Shown: piece after piece, positions 24,546 to 33,861 of the stretch
How the letters are laid out: the number at the start of each line of letters is the position of its first letter
Numbering within the stretch: the stretch's first letter is position 1
Source: CAYZED01 sp964477445
GTDB taxonomy: Bacteria; Bacillota; Clostridia; Lutisporales; Lutisporaceae
DNA: 64,000 nucleotides
NCBI GenBank assembly: GCA_964477445.1
Contig: CAYZED010000014.1
Coordinates: 6,991 to 70,990, forward strand
Direction: 5' to 3'
Position numbers and translations under genes: made by a program
The notes under the pieces: model-generated
Told to the model about the DNA's origin: nothing
Databases searched by the model: none
The model's input: the letters and a program-made list of their open reading frames with translations, nothing else

Positions 24546-26237
24546 ATGAGGATTAAAAACAAAAATCTTGTTAGTGTAGTGGATAAGGTCTATAAATATT
24601 GCGAAGAAAATCCTAGTTTTAATAATTTATCAAAAGGTAAATACACAAAAGTAAATAAATTTCCTGATATGTCTTATGAGGCTTTGATAGAGAACAAAAA
24701 ATTAGGGGAAAGAATAATAGAGGAGATTAGACAGATAAAAGAAGACGAAAAACTATCTAATTACGATGACCTCGCAGCAGATGTTACTTCGTACTTTGTT
24801 AAATATTTAATGTTCCCTGAGAGCATAGAAATGGATGAATACTATTATTTAACTTTCAACATAACAGCCTATAATTGTATGTTAGCTCTTATTTGGAATG
24901 ATCTCAGTTTATTTGATGTAAGCACAGAAGATAATGTAAAAAAACATATCGAACTCGTAAAAGATTTTGTTAGTTTCACAAAAAATTTAAGAGATAAAAC
25001 ATTCAAACAGAAAGAAATGGGAATATATTTCTTTTCTTTTGCATTAGATAGCGCGATTGGCTTAATGAAGAATTTAGCCATTGATGACTACAACAAACAC
25101 CCTCTTTGTATTAAGAAAGAAGGCAGTGTGGCTACGGATGAACAGATTAGTATTGAAAAAGAGTATATTATTGAAGCAAACAAAAATTTCTTAGAAATTG
25201 CTGAATTATTAGATTCTAAAGAGTATCGGGAGCGCGCACCTATAAATCCAGGTTGGGGTCAATTCAGTAAGGGCTTGGAATATTATAAGGCATGTAGAAT
25301 TAATCATTTAAGTTACGATATAGAAGCGAAAGATCTACATGAATTAGGCAAAAGACTACTAGCTGAAACACTAGAGAAACAAGGGGAATTAAGAAAGAAG
25401 CTTGGATTTGATTGTTCACATGATGAGTTTTTATTAAAGTTAAAGGGAAATGAAAGATTTTATCCGAAAGAAGCAGAAAAAATCGGTGAAATGATGAACG
25501 CTTTCAGGGACAAAATTGATAGTGAGTTAGATCGATATTTTAATGAAAAAATTACGGCACCTTGTGTGGCAAAGCGGCTTGCTTTGAATTTGGAACCAGT
25601 TATGACTTTTGGATTTTTTACGGGCTCAAAAGCACGCGGAGAAGAAGGCGTTTATTATTATAATGGATCAGGACTTGAAGAAAAATGTCAAATAAATATT
25701 CCGTTCATAGTTTCACATGAATTGTTGCCAGGGCACCACTTCCAAGCATCTGTTGTTCTTGAAAGTGAAACATTGCATCCTTTGTTTCAAAAAATGTTTA
25801 CCACATGTTATTCCGAAGGATGGGCCGAATATGCAGCATCTTTGGTTGAAGAAATGGGGCTATTCAGAGACGAATTTGATGAATATGGAAAGCTAGAGAT
25901 GGACAAATTTATTTGTGTAAGAATGGTTGTAGATACAGGCTTGAATGAATTAGGATGGACACTCAAAGAAGCTGAGGATTATATTCTAGAAAACACTTTC
26001 GCTACGCCACAGATGGCAAAAACAGAGGCAATTAGATATGCGGCATTGCTTCCAGCACAATGTATACCTTATAAATATGGAAGCGTAAAAATGGCAGAAC
26101 TACGAAAAAGATTTGAAGAAAAAAGAGCCTCGAAATTTGACATCAAAGAATTCCATTCTCTTGTTCTAGGAGTCGGGAATGTTCCTATGGCACTTTTAGA
26201 GAAATATGTTGAAAGATATATGGTGGAAAATGAATAA
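24546..26237 (+). CDS. DUF885-family putative metallohydrolase (intact motifs)
   Basis: 563 residues, DUF885 family. The full family motif HELLPGHHFQ is present (His391, Glu392, His397, His398), and SEGWAEYAA supplies the second acidic motif. The C-terminal QCIPYKYGSVKMAELRKR block is also typical. By family knowledge it is likely a zinc-dependent hydrolase of peptides or peptide-like amides; the exact reaction is not established. ATTGGAGGTATTT precedes the ATG. It lies 33 nt after the chemoreceptor and overlaps the next gene by 8 nt, so it is in the same operon. The paralogue at 21185 has lost these residues. Confidence 0.87.
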   Translation: MRIKNKNLVSVVDKVYKYCEENPSFNNLSKGKYTKVNKFPDMSYEALIENKKLGERIIEEIRQIKEDEKLSNYDDLAADVTSYFVKYLMFPESIEMDEYYYLTFNITAYNCMLALIWNDLSLFDVSTEDNVKKHIELVKDFVSFTKNLRDKTFKQKEMGIYFFSFALDSAIGLMKNLAIDDYNKHPLCIKKEGSVATDEQISIEKEYIIEANKNFLEIAELLDSKEYRERAPINPGWGQFSKGLEYYKACRINHLSYDIEAKDLHELGKRLLAETLEKQGELRKKLGFDCSHDEFLLKLKGNERFYPKEAEKIGEMMNAFRDKIDSELDRYFNEKITAPCVAKRLALNLEPVMTFGFFTGSKARGEEGVYYYNGSGLEEKCQINIPFIVSHELLPGHHFQASVVLESETLHPLFQKMFTTCYSEGWAEYAASLVEEMGLFRDEFDEYGKLEMDKFICVRMVVDTGLNELGWTLKEAEDYILENTFATPQMAKTEAIRYAALLPAQCIPYKYGSVKMAELRKRFEEKRASKFDIKEFHSLVLGVGNVPMALLEKYVERYMVENE

Positions 26238-27240
26238 TAAGCCATTAAAAGTTGGAGAACTAACAGCAGAAGTTGGAGAAAAAAAGCAAGGATATATTAA
26301 TATTCTAGATACCGGTTTAAAAATCCCAATTACATTAATAAATGGTATTGGTAAGCACAATATAAATAATGTACAGAATGAAAATAACCATAATGAAGAT
26401 TCTAGCCCGAAAACTGTGGTCATTACATCAGGAATACACGGAGGAGAATACACAGGTATAGAAACTTCAATTAGATTAGCAAAGGAACTGCAGCCAGAGG
26501 ATGTAAACGGGAAATTGATAATTGTTCATCCTGTAAATACTACTTCATTTTTCAAAAAGAATCAGTATGTAGTGCCATTGGATGGTAAGAATCTAAATAG
26601 GACTTTTCCAGGAAAAGAAGATGGCTCTGTCGCGGACAAAATCTCTTATATAATTACTAATGAAATGTATGCTCAGGCTGATTTTGTTATTGATTTACAC
26701 GGTGGGGATTTACACGAGGATCTAGAACCTTTTGTCGCATATGCTTCAAATGTAAAAGAAGAAATTGTTTGTGCATCTAAAGATGCAGCGCGATTTTTGG
26801 GCATAAAATATATAGTTGGAGTACCTTCGACAAATTCCAGTTTCGGAGCAGCAGCACAAATGGGGATACCCGCGTTGTTAGCTGAAATTGGTGGACGTGG
26901 AGAATGGACAGAAAAAGAAGTTGAAAGATATTTAGAAGGTGTGAATAATCTTTTAATGTATTTACGGGTTCTTGATGGAAATGCTAAGAAAAACCATGAA
27001 GAACTAATTGAATTAAAGGAGTTTATAAGTGATAATGCGGCAGAAAGTGGCTGTTGGTATCCATTTGTTAAGAAGAGTGATATACTTAAAAAAGGTGAAA
27101 AAATTGGCGAAATTAGAGATTTCTTCTCAAACGTTTTAGCAGAACATTTTTCTGAAGCAGATGGCGTTGCACTATATATAGTAAAAACTTTATCCATTAA
27201 TGAGGGTGACCCAATCTACTCAATCGGCAAATTGAGTTAA
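26230..27240 (+). CDS. Succinylglutamate desuccinylase/aspartoacylase-family zinc hydrolase
   Basis: 336 residues from ATG 26230, which overlaps the previous stop by 8 nt and has GGTGG just upstream. M14-like AstE/AspA fold: zinc ligands in GIHGGEYTG (His, Glu), DLHGGD (His), and the catalytic Glu in LLAEIGGRGEW. NLNRTFPGK is the substrate-arginine motif. Such enzymes hydrolyse N-acyl amino acids or, in some members, other small amides and esters. Placed among peptidases, it probably removes N-acyl groups from amino acids released from modified peptides. The substrate is not known. Confidence 0.87.
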   Translation: MNNKPLKVGELTAEVGEKKQGYINILDTGLKIPITLINGIGKHNINNVQNENNHNEDSSPKTVVITSGIHGGEYTGIETSIRLAKELQPEDVNGKLIIVHPVNTTSFFKKNQYVVPLDGKNLNRTFPGKEDGSVADKISYIITNEMYAQADFVIDLHGGDLHEDLEPFVAYASNVKEEIVCASKDAARFLGIKYIVGVPSTNSSFGAAAQMGIPALLAEIGGRGEWTEKEVERYLEGVNNLLMYLRVLDGNAKKNHEELIELKEFISDNAAESGCWYPFVKKSDILKKGEKIGEIRDFFSNVLAEHFSEADGVALYIVKTLSINEGDPIYSIGKLS

Positions 27241-27341
27241 TAAACTAGTAAATAAAAGTTTACAAAATGAATACATCTGTTTACAAAAATTTATTGAATG
27301 CATATAAAAAATGTAATATTATTAAAATTAAGAAGGAATTT

Positions 27342-28868
27342 ATGGTGAAAAGAATGAATTATGAAATTGCGTTAGAGAGCTTAAAAAAAATTAATAATGA
27401 AATGGGTTACATAAGAGCACTGGCAATGTTTTTCATGTGGGACCAATATGTTGGGCTTCCTGTAGAGGGAACAGCTTATAGAGTACAAATCCAAAATTAT
27501 ATTTCTTCAAGGAGTTCAGAACTTATTAATGCAGAAGAAACTAAAAGATTAGCTGAGTATTTCTCTGGGATTGATCTAAAAAACATCGAAAATGTAATCG
27601 ATAGAGCTATTATAAGATCGTTTTTATATAAATATAAATACACTGTTAATGTACCACTTGAAAAAATGAAAAAACTGACAAAACTACAAACTGAATCTCA
27701 AGGGAATTGGATGAAGGCCAGGGCCGAAAATAATTATAGTATTTTTGAACCAAGTTTAAAAGCAGTTTTTGAGCTGAAAATGGAAATGGCTTCAGAAATT
27801 GATAAAACAAAGACACCTTTTGAGATTATGGTAGATGAGAGCGATGAGGAACTTAATCTTGAAGAAGTAAACCGTGAGTTTGATAAAATAAAATACGCGG
27901 TTAAGGAACTCATGATAAAAATAAAATCATCAAACGTAACTGTTGATGACAGTTTCTTTGATAAAGAATTTGATCAAGACGAACTATTTGATTTTGTTAA
28001 ATTTGTATGCGAAAAAACAGGATATGATATTAATCGTGGTGCGTATGGAAAAGCGCCTCATCCATTTACGATTATGGTTGGGCCTAAAGATGCGAGAATT
28101 ACGGTTAACCTTAGTTCATATAAAGGTGCTGTTACAGCAGCGGTTCATGAAGCTGGGCATGCTATGTACGGTTATAGAGGCAATGACGAAGTTAACGACT
28201 CAAATCTCTGGGGTGGCGTTCCAGGCGGGTTTCATGAAGCTCAGTCGAGATTTTATGAGAACATCATCGGAAAGAGTAAAGCGTTTTGGGAATGTTTCTA
28301 TCCTGAAGCACAGAAAAGATTCAAACAATTTGAGGGTGTTTCGCTAGATGAATACTACAGAGCTATAAATAAGAGTCAAGCATCACTTAAGAGAATATTG
28401 GCAGATGAAATTTCATACAATTTACATCCTATTATTAGATTTGAGCTTGAGCAAGAATTAATGAGTGGAAAAATTGAGTTCAAAGATTTAGCAAATGCAT
28501 GGAATGACAAATATTTTGAATATTTAGGTATGAGACCTGAAAATGATAATGACGGAATTCTACAGGATATTCATTGGTCCGTCGGTATGTTTGGATACTT
28601 CCAGAGCTATACACTTGGGAATATTTATGGTGGTCAAATTAGAAATGCACTTATCAAAGCAGTTCCAAATGTTTATGAAGAGATAGCTAAAGGAAACTTT
28701 GAGCCGCTTAATTCTTGGATGACCGAAAATGTACATCAATATGGTAATACTTATACAGCAGGAGAATTAATAAGAAGAATTACTGGAGAGGGACTTAATG
28801 CGGATTATTTCATTCAATATTTAAACGAAAAATATAACGACATATATAATCTAAATGCTAATAATTAA
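27342..28868 (+). CDS. M32 carboxypeptidase (Taq type), copy 2
   Basis: About 508 residues. Zinc motif HEAGH at about 269-273 (AVHEAGHAMYGY), third ligand in GGFHEAQSRFYEN, and C-terminal text YFQSYTLGNIYGG as in copy 1. Start choice: AGAAGGA lies 4 nt before ATG 27342 and 7 nt before GTG 27345, so either is possible; ATG 27354 aligns with the start of copy 1 but is far from the site. It has a 100-nt gap after the AstE-like gene without a terminator. Cytosolic removal of C-terminal residues from peptides is the family activity. It is the last peptidase before the transporter operon. Confidence 0.92.
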   Translation: MVKRMNYEIALESLKKINNEMGYIRALAMFFMWDQYVGLPVEGTAYRVQIQNYISSRSSELINAEETKRLAEYFSGIDLKNIENVIDRAIIRSFLYKYKYTVNVPLEKMKKLTKLQTESQGNWMKARAENNYSIFEPSLKAVFELKMEMASEIDKTKTPFEIMVDESDEELNLEEVNREFDKIKYAVKELMIKIKSSNVTVDDSFFDKEFDQDELFDFVKFVCEKTGYDINRGAYGKAPHPFTIMVGPKDARITVNLSSYKGAVTAAVHEAGHAMYGYRGNDEVNDSNLWGGVPGGFHEAQSRFYENIIGKSKAFWECFYPEAQKRFKQFEGVSLDEYYRAINKSQASLKRILADEISYNLHPIIRFELEQELMSGKIEFKDLANAWNDKYFEYLGMRPENDNDGILQDIHWSVGMFGYFQSYTLGNIYGGQIRNALIKAVPNVYEEIAKGNFEPLNSWMTENVHQYGNTYTAGELIRRITGEGLNADYFIQYLNEKYNDIYNLNANN

Positions 28869-28919
28869 TTATCTGAGAAAAGAACTTGTAAATATTTTAT
28901 CTCAATTTGTGGTATTATG

Positions 28920-28949
28920 TTGATTAAGTTATATATTTCTGAGTATAAT
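28920..28949 (+). promoter_or_regulatory. Promoter of oligopeptide transporter operon 1
   Basis: TTGATT (28920-28925), an 18-nt spacer and TATAAT (28944-28949), 45 nt before the first permease gene. Confidence 0.65.
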
Positions 28950-28993
28950 GTTAAAGTCTTATTAAAGTATTATTTTCCAAAGGAGATGAAAGG

Positions 28994-29944
28994 ATGCTAA
29001 AATTTATTCTACAGAGGTTACTTATCCTAATTCCAACTTTATTGGGTGTAATCCTCATCGTTTTCTTCGTAATGTCATTGACACCTAGTAGCCCGGGGCG
29101 AATTATGCTAGGTATTAATGCAACACAGCAGGAGGTCGACAAGATCGACAATGAGCTCCATTTTCACGATCCGTTTTTAATTAAATACGGAAGATATGTT
29201 ATTGACGCCTTCCAAGGAAATTTCGGAAAATCTTTTATCACAGGACAACCAGTATTTGATGACATTATTCTAAGATTCCCTACATCGTTGAAGCTAACCA
29301 TAGCATGTACTATTGGGGGCGCGTTGATTGGAATTCCACTAGGGATTTTGTCAGCAGTAAAGCAGTATTCTGTTGCGGATTATATTAGTGTAATTGCAGC
29401 TATGTTGCTGTCAGCCATACCTGGATTCTGGTTTGGACTATTATTGCTGTTACTATTCTCGTTGAAACTCGGATGGTTACCAACAAGTGGTATTGGCGAA
29501 GCAGGAGGAGGTCTTACAAACATAAAGTATTTCATTATGCCTGTTATGACTCTTGTTCTCCCGAGTGCAGGTGGATTACTGAGAATGACGAGATCCACAA
29601 TGTTAGAGACAATAAGAGAAGATTACATCAGAACAGCAAGAGCAAAAGGTGCTCCTGAAAGAGATGTAATTTGGGGACATGCACTACAGAATGCACTTTT
29701 GCCAGTAATCACAATAATTGGTATGGGATTTGGGCTGACACTTGGAGGAACTATACTTGTTGAAAGCATATTTGGTATGCCGGGTCTCGGAAATCTTATA
29801 TTAACATCTATCAGATCGAAAGATACAATGCAGGTTATGGCAGATACAATTTTCCTCGCATCATTCTTTATGATTGTAATGTTAATAGTAGACGTAATAT
29901 ATGCTTATGTTGATCCAAGATTAAAAGCAAGATTTTCGAAATAA
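28994..29944 (+). CDS. Oligopeptide/dipeptide ABC permease, B type (operon 1)
   Basis: Inner-membrane permease of 316 residues with the DppB/OppB pattern: N-terminal membrane helix and LLGVILIVFFVMSLTPSSPG, the GNFGKSF segment, five further helices, and the ATPase-docking loop (IREDYIRTARAKGAPERDVIWGH) with the conserved EAA-type Gly. The C-terminal YAYVDPRLKARF is typical. AAAGGAGATG precedes the ATG. First gene of a four-gene unit encoding two permeases and two ATPases. The unit has no substrate-binding protein, unlike operon 2 at 55552. DppB and OppB cannot be told apart by sequence alone. Confidence 0.94.
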   Translation: MLKFILQRLLILIPTLLGVILIVFFVMSLTPSSPGRIMLGINATQQEVDKIDNELHFHDPFLIKYGRYVIDAFQGNFGKSFITGQPVFDDIILRFPTSLKLTIACTIGGALIGIPLGILSAVKQYSVADYISVIAAMLLSAIPGFWFGLLLLLLFSLKLGWLPTSGIGEAGGGLTNIKYFIMPVMTLVLPSAGGLLRMTRSTMLETIREDYIRTARAKGAPERDVIWGHALQNALLPVITIIGMGFGLTLGGTILVESIFGMPGLGNLILTSIRSKDTMQVMADTIFLASFFMIVMLIVDVIYAYVDPRLKARFSK

Positions 29945-29957
29945 GGGATGGTAAAAA

Positions 29958-30833
29958 ATGAACAAAAAAAATATCGAATTAAAAAAAGAGAGTCAATTTC
30001 TTGCATTGTGGTCTAGACTTTTAAAGAGTAAAACCGCTGTTGGAGGACTTATAGTATTCACTATAGTCGTTCTATTTGCAGTGTTTGCAGATGTAATAGC
30101 AAACTACAAAATCATGGCATTGGGTCAAGATGCGATTAATAGACTTCAAGGACCATCATGGCAACACCTTTTAGGTACTGACGGCTTCGGAAGAGACGTA
30201 TTTGCCAGATTGATTCATGGCGCAAGAGTATCGCTTTCTCTTGGTATTTTAGTAGTTGCTATTGCAACATCTTTAGGTTTGCTATTAGGGGCGGTTTCCG
30301 CTTTTTATGGTGGCTTGGTAGATAATATTATTATGAGAGCTTGTGATATTATGATTGCTGTTCCAGGTATGTTACTTGCGCTTGCTATAGTTGCAGCATT
30401 GGGACCTGGAATGCAAAACCTTATTATTGCGTTGACAGTTGGCGGAGTGCCAGGGTACGCTAGATTTATTAGATCAGTTATTCTCGGTGTGACTCAACAG
30501 GAATTTGTTGAAGCAGCTAAAGCTTGCGGGACTTCTGATACTAGAATAATTCTACGTCATATACTCCCTAATGCTATGGGGCCTGTAATTGTTAACGTTT
30601 CTGCAGGTATTGCGGGGATGCTTATAGCAGCTTCAGCAATGAGCTTCCTAGGGATGGGAATTCAGCCACCAGCTCCTGAATGGGGTGCAATGCTATCGGA
30701 TGGAATGGATTATATGAGAGATGTTCCTTCGTTAGTAATAATTCCAGGTGTTACAATAGTTATAACAGCGTTATCTTTGAACCTACTTGGTGATGGATTA
30801 AGAGATGCGCTCGACCCTAAACTTAAGGACTAA
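29958..30833 (+). CDS. Oligopeptide/dipeptide ABC permease, C type (operon 1)
   Basis: 291 residues, DppC/OppC type: N-terminal helix, LGTDGFGRDVFARLIHGARVSL (family mark, positions about 73-94), five more membrane helices, and the docking loop FVEAAKACGTSDTRIILRH with GMGIQPPAPEWG after it. It forms the heterodimeric channel with the gene product at 28994. It is 13 nt downstream of it with its own GGGATGG element. The next gene starts 13 nt further on, so this is one operon. Confidence 0.94.
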   Translation: MNKKNIELKKESQFLALWSRLLKSKTAVGGLIVFTIVVLFAVFADVIANYKIMALGQDAINRLQGPSWQHLLGTDGFGRDVFARLIHGARVSLSLGILVVAIATSLGLLLGAVSAFYGGLVDNIIMRACDIMIAVPGMLLALAIVAALGPGMQNLIIALTVGGVPGYARFIRSVILGVTQQEFVEAAKACGTSDTRIILRHILPNAMGPVIVNVSAGIAGMLIAASAMSFLGMGIQPPAPEWGAMLSDGMDYMRDVPSLVIIPGVTIVITALSLNLLGDGLRDALDPKLKD

Positions 30834-30846
30834 TTAGGAGGAGAAA

Positions 30847-31830
30847 ATGGCTGAGAATTTATTATCGATAAAAGATCTAAATGTAATATATAAAACTGGA
30901 AGATCAATAGTTAATGCTGTAAATGGAATAAGTTTTGACATTGCTGAAAAGGAAACACTTGGTTTGGTTGGAGAAACAGGAGCCGGAAAAACGACTACGG
31001 CACTTAGCATTTTAAGACTTTTGCCTGATAGAACAGGAGTTATAAATGGCGGTAGTATTAATTTTGAGGGTGATGAAATACTCGAAAAAAACAAAGATGA
31101 ACTACTTAAGCTCAGAGGCAAAGGGATTTCGATGATATTCCAAGATCCAATGACAAGTTTAAACCCAGTTCATACAGTTGGAAAACAAATTGGAGAAGTT
31201 CTTAGATTGCACAATACGGAGAAATTTTCTAACGATGAAATCGAAAAAAAAGTTGAAGAAATGTTAGAATTAGTTGGTATACCAGCGAAAAGAAAAACCG
31301 ATTATCCTTTCCAATTTTCTGGCGGAATGAAACAGAGAGTAGTTATAGCTATTGCATTAGCTGCTAATCCAAGACTATTAATAGCTGATGAACCGACTAC
31401 AGCTCTTGACGTTACTGTTCAAGCTCAGGTTTTAAGGCTTATGAAAGGTCTTAAAGAAAAATTCAATACTTCAATGATTATGATAACTCATGATTTAGGA
31501 ATAGTAGCTCAAACATGTGATAAAGTTGCTATTATGTATGCTGGTGAAATAATCGAATTTGGAACTGTTGAAGACATTTTTAATAATGAAAAACATCATC
31601 CATATACAACTGGATTATTTGGATCATTACCTAACATGGAAGATGATTCAGATAGACTTACACCTATTCAGGGATTAATGCCTGATCCGACCAACTTACC
31701 TAATGGATGTAAATTTCATCCAAGATGTACACACTGTATGGAAATTTGTAAAACAGTTAAACCAACCGATTATGTTGACGATCAACATAAAATACATTGT
31801 CATTTATATACCGGCTCGACCCAGGCATAG
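30847..31830 (+). CDS. Oligopeptide ABC transporter ATPase, D type (operon 1)
   Basis: 327 residues, cytosolic ATP-hydrolysing subunit. Walker A GETGAGKTT, Q-loop FQDPMTSLNP, signature FSGGMKQR, Walker B LLIADEPTTALD, switch His in MITHDLG. The C-terminal extension of the DppD/OppD family is present, with Cys-containing CKFHPRCTHCMEICK, which in this family can hold an Fe-S cluster. TTAGGAGGAG precedes the ATG. It pairs with the ATPase at 31870. Confidence 0.95.
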   Translation: MAENLLSIKDLNVIYKTGRSIVNAVNGISFDIAEKETLGLVGETGAGKTTTALSILRLLPDRTGVINGGSINFEGDEILEKNKDELLKLRGKGISMIFQDPMTSLNPVHTVGKQIGEVLRLHNTEKFSNDEIEKKVEEMLELVGIPAKRKTDYPFQFSGGMKQRVVIAIALAANPRLLIADEPTTALDVTVQAQVLRLMKGLKEKFNTSMIMITHDLGIVAQTCDKVAIMYAGEIIEFGTVEDIFNNEKHHPYTTGLFGSLPNMEDDSDRLTPIQGLMPDPTNLPNGCKFHPRCTHCMEICKTVKPTDYVDDQHKIHCHLYTGSTQA

Positions 31831-31869
31831 AACTGGATATTATTAGTCCTATTATGTAAGGAGATAACG

Positions 31870-32829
31870 ATGAAACAAACGATTATTGAAACAAAAAACC
31901 TAAAAAAATACTTTAAAACTCCGTATGGTAACCTACATGCAGTTGATGGAGTTAATGTTAGAATAATTGAAGGTCAAACATTAGGGGTAGTAGGCGAGTC
32001 AGGTTGTGGTAAATCGACACTTGGAAGAGTAGTTCTTAGACTTTTAGAAGCGACAGAGGGTGAAGTACTTTATAAAGGTGAAAATATACTTAAATATGGC
32101 AAGTATAAAATGAGAGATCTTAGAAAAGAAATGCAGTTAGTTTTTCAGGATCCATATTCATCCCTTAACCCTAGAATGAGTATATCAGAGCTTATTTCAG
32201 AACCTATTATTGTTAACAGAACAATCCATGGAAGAACTAATATTCAGAAAAAAGTTGAAGAACTTATGGATACGGTTGGACTTTCAAGAAGACTAATAAA
32301 TACATATCCTCATGAACTTGATGGTGGAAGAAGACAAAGAATTGGTATTGCTAGAGCGCTATCCCTAGATCCTAAGTTTATCGTTTGTGACGAACCAGTT
32401 TCTGCACTCGATGTTAGTATCCAGGCTCAGATTCTTAATCTTTTGATGGATCTTCAAGATGATTTTGGTTTATCTTACATGTTTATAACACACGATTTAT
32501 CGGTTGTTAAACATATTTCCGATGAAATTGCAGTTATGTATCTTGGTCAATGTATAGAAAGAGCAAGCTCCGAAGAATTGTTTTCTAATCCGTTGCACCC
32601 ATATACACAGTCACTATTAAAAGCTATTCCAATACCAGATTTGAAATACAGAGGTATGGAAGTGCCGATATTACAGGGCGAAGTAAGATCACCGATAGCA
32701 CCACCTCCAGGATGCAGATTTAAAGACAGATGTCCAAATGCAAGTATTTGCACAATCAAGGACAATCCATACAGTCTTGATGAAGTATCTCCAGATCATT
32801 TCGTAGCTTGTACATTTAACATAAAATAG
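31870..32829 (+). CDS. Oligopeptide ABC transporter ATPase, F type (operon 1)
   Basis: 319 residues, second ATPase. Walker A GESGCGKST, Q-loop FQDPYSSLNP, signature here LDGGRRQR (DGG instead of SGG), Walker B FIVCDEPVSALD, switch His in FITHDLS. It has the DppF/OppF C-terminus with CRFKDRCPNASICT. The signature SGG to DGG change is shared by the F copy of operon 2, so it is a lineage feature and not damage. AAGGAGATAACG lies before the ATG. The operon ends at a strong terminator shared with the convergent XRE gene. Confidence 0.95.
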   Translation: MKQTIIETKNLKKYFKTPYGNLHAVDGVNVRIIEGQTLGVVGESGCGKSTLGRVVLRLLEATEGEVLYKGENILKYGKYKMRDLRKEMQLVFQDPYSSLNPRMSISELISEPIIVNRTIHGRTNIQKKVEELMDTVGLSRRLINTYPHELDGGRRQRIGIARALSLDPKFIVCDEPVSALDVSIQAQILNLLMDLQDDFGLSYMFITHDLSVVKHISDEIAVMYLGQCIERASSEELFSNPLHPYTQSLLKAIPIPDLKYRGMEVPILQGEVRSPIAPPPGCRFKDRCPNASICTIKDNPYSLDEVSPDHFVACTFNIK

Positions 32830-32860
32830 TTAACGAAATTTAGTAGTAAAAACATATTAA

Positions 32861-32895
32861 AAAAATCCAGTTGGTTAAACCAACTGGATTTTTTT
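32861..32895. terminator. Bidirectional terminator
   Basis: A-rich 14-bp stem (32861-32874 with 32880-32893), TTAAA loop, T-run on one side and A-run on the other, so it can work for both the transporter operon (+) and the XRE gene (-). Confidence 0.92.
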
Positions 32896-33607
32896 ACCTA
32901 TCAACAGCAATTATATTATATTTTTTTATATATTTTATCTCATCTTTAGTAAAATAAAGCTTCTCAATGAGTTCCTCGTTACTATAATTAAGAATTTCTT
33001 TCGATAATAGAACCTTCGTGGCAGATGGAAGAAATGGGTAGCCAGATATGCCTGACATTAATCCAAACATTTCGGACGAATTACTAAGGGGATTAATTAC
33101 ATTAATACTAAGTTGTTCGATATCGTTAGCTTGGTTTTCGAATTGAAAATTTGATAATGTATCAAATGGCTTAAAAGTACCAATGTAAAGATGTTCGCAA
33201 GTATGAAACTCTTCAAAAGAATGAATATCCATGTATAGAGTCACGGCATAAAGCTCGGTGCTAACATTATTGGTTAAATGAATAATACATTTTTCCACTT
33301 TTTTATGATTTCCTTTAAGTAGATACATATATAAAAGATTTTTGTTTCCAAAGATTGACTTGTGAGGCAAAAGTCTCTTTATAGGTCTATTTGGATTTAT
33401 ATAGTCAGTTAACTGGTTGATATTACATTCTAAAGCATCAGCAATATCAAACAATGTTTCGATATCAATATATATACTCCCGTTCTCATATTTCGAAAGT
33501 GTGGCTATGCTTTTACTGATTTTTCTGGATAAATCTTCTAGAGTCATATTTTTAATCTTTCTAAAAAGTTTAATTTTTCTACCTACATGCAAAGATACGC
33601 TATTCAA
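32894..33607 (-). CDS. XRE-family regulator with shared C-terminal domain (copy 1)
   Basis: 237 residues. Residues 8-67 are an XRE helix-turn-helix (IKLFRKIKNMTLEDLSRKIS, TLSKYENGS). The C-terminal domain of about 160 residues is not a known ligand fold to me but recurs in the genes at 61142 and 62534: CEHLYxG, a Phe/Leu-ENQ-x-N motif, INVxNP, GLxxGI, and KVLLSK. Start is TTG, supported by AAGGAAG 8 nt upstream. All three copies lie next to oligopeptide transporter genes, so this is probably their local repressor or activator, with the C-terminal domain sensing a peptide or metabolite. The role is inferred from context only. Confidence 0.85.
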   Translation of the reverse strand: MNSVSLHVGRKIKLFRKIKNMTLEDLSRKISKSIATLSKYENGSIYIDIETLFDIADALECNINQLTDYINPNRPIKRLLPHKSIFGNKNLLYMYLLKGNHKKVEKCIIHLTNNVSTELYAVTLYMDIHSFEEFHTCEHLYIGTFKPFDTLSNFQFENQANDIEQLSINVINPLSNSSEMFGLMSGISGYPFLPSATKVLLSKEILNYSNEELIEKLYFTKDEIKYIKKYNIIAVDR

Positions 33608-33861
33608 AAAAACACTTCCTTCATCAATTCTTTATGTGAAATTTTCATATGAATAATAGATTATTGGAGATATATTGATATAAAAATCGCTTATTGATAT
33701 TATATTATATTTTTGAAGAAAGTTCTACTTTAGCGAATATAATTAAGCAAAATTTTTCTTCATACTACAATACTGCAAGAAAATTTTCTATATAAAGATA
33801 GTATAATTTAGATATAAGTATAAATTGTCAATAGAAAACAAATAAAAGAAGGGGAGAAAAA

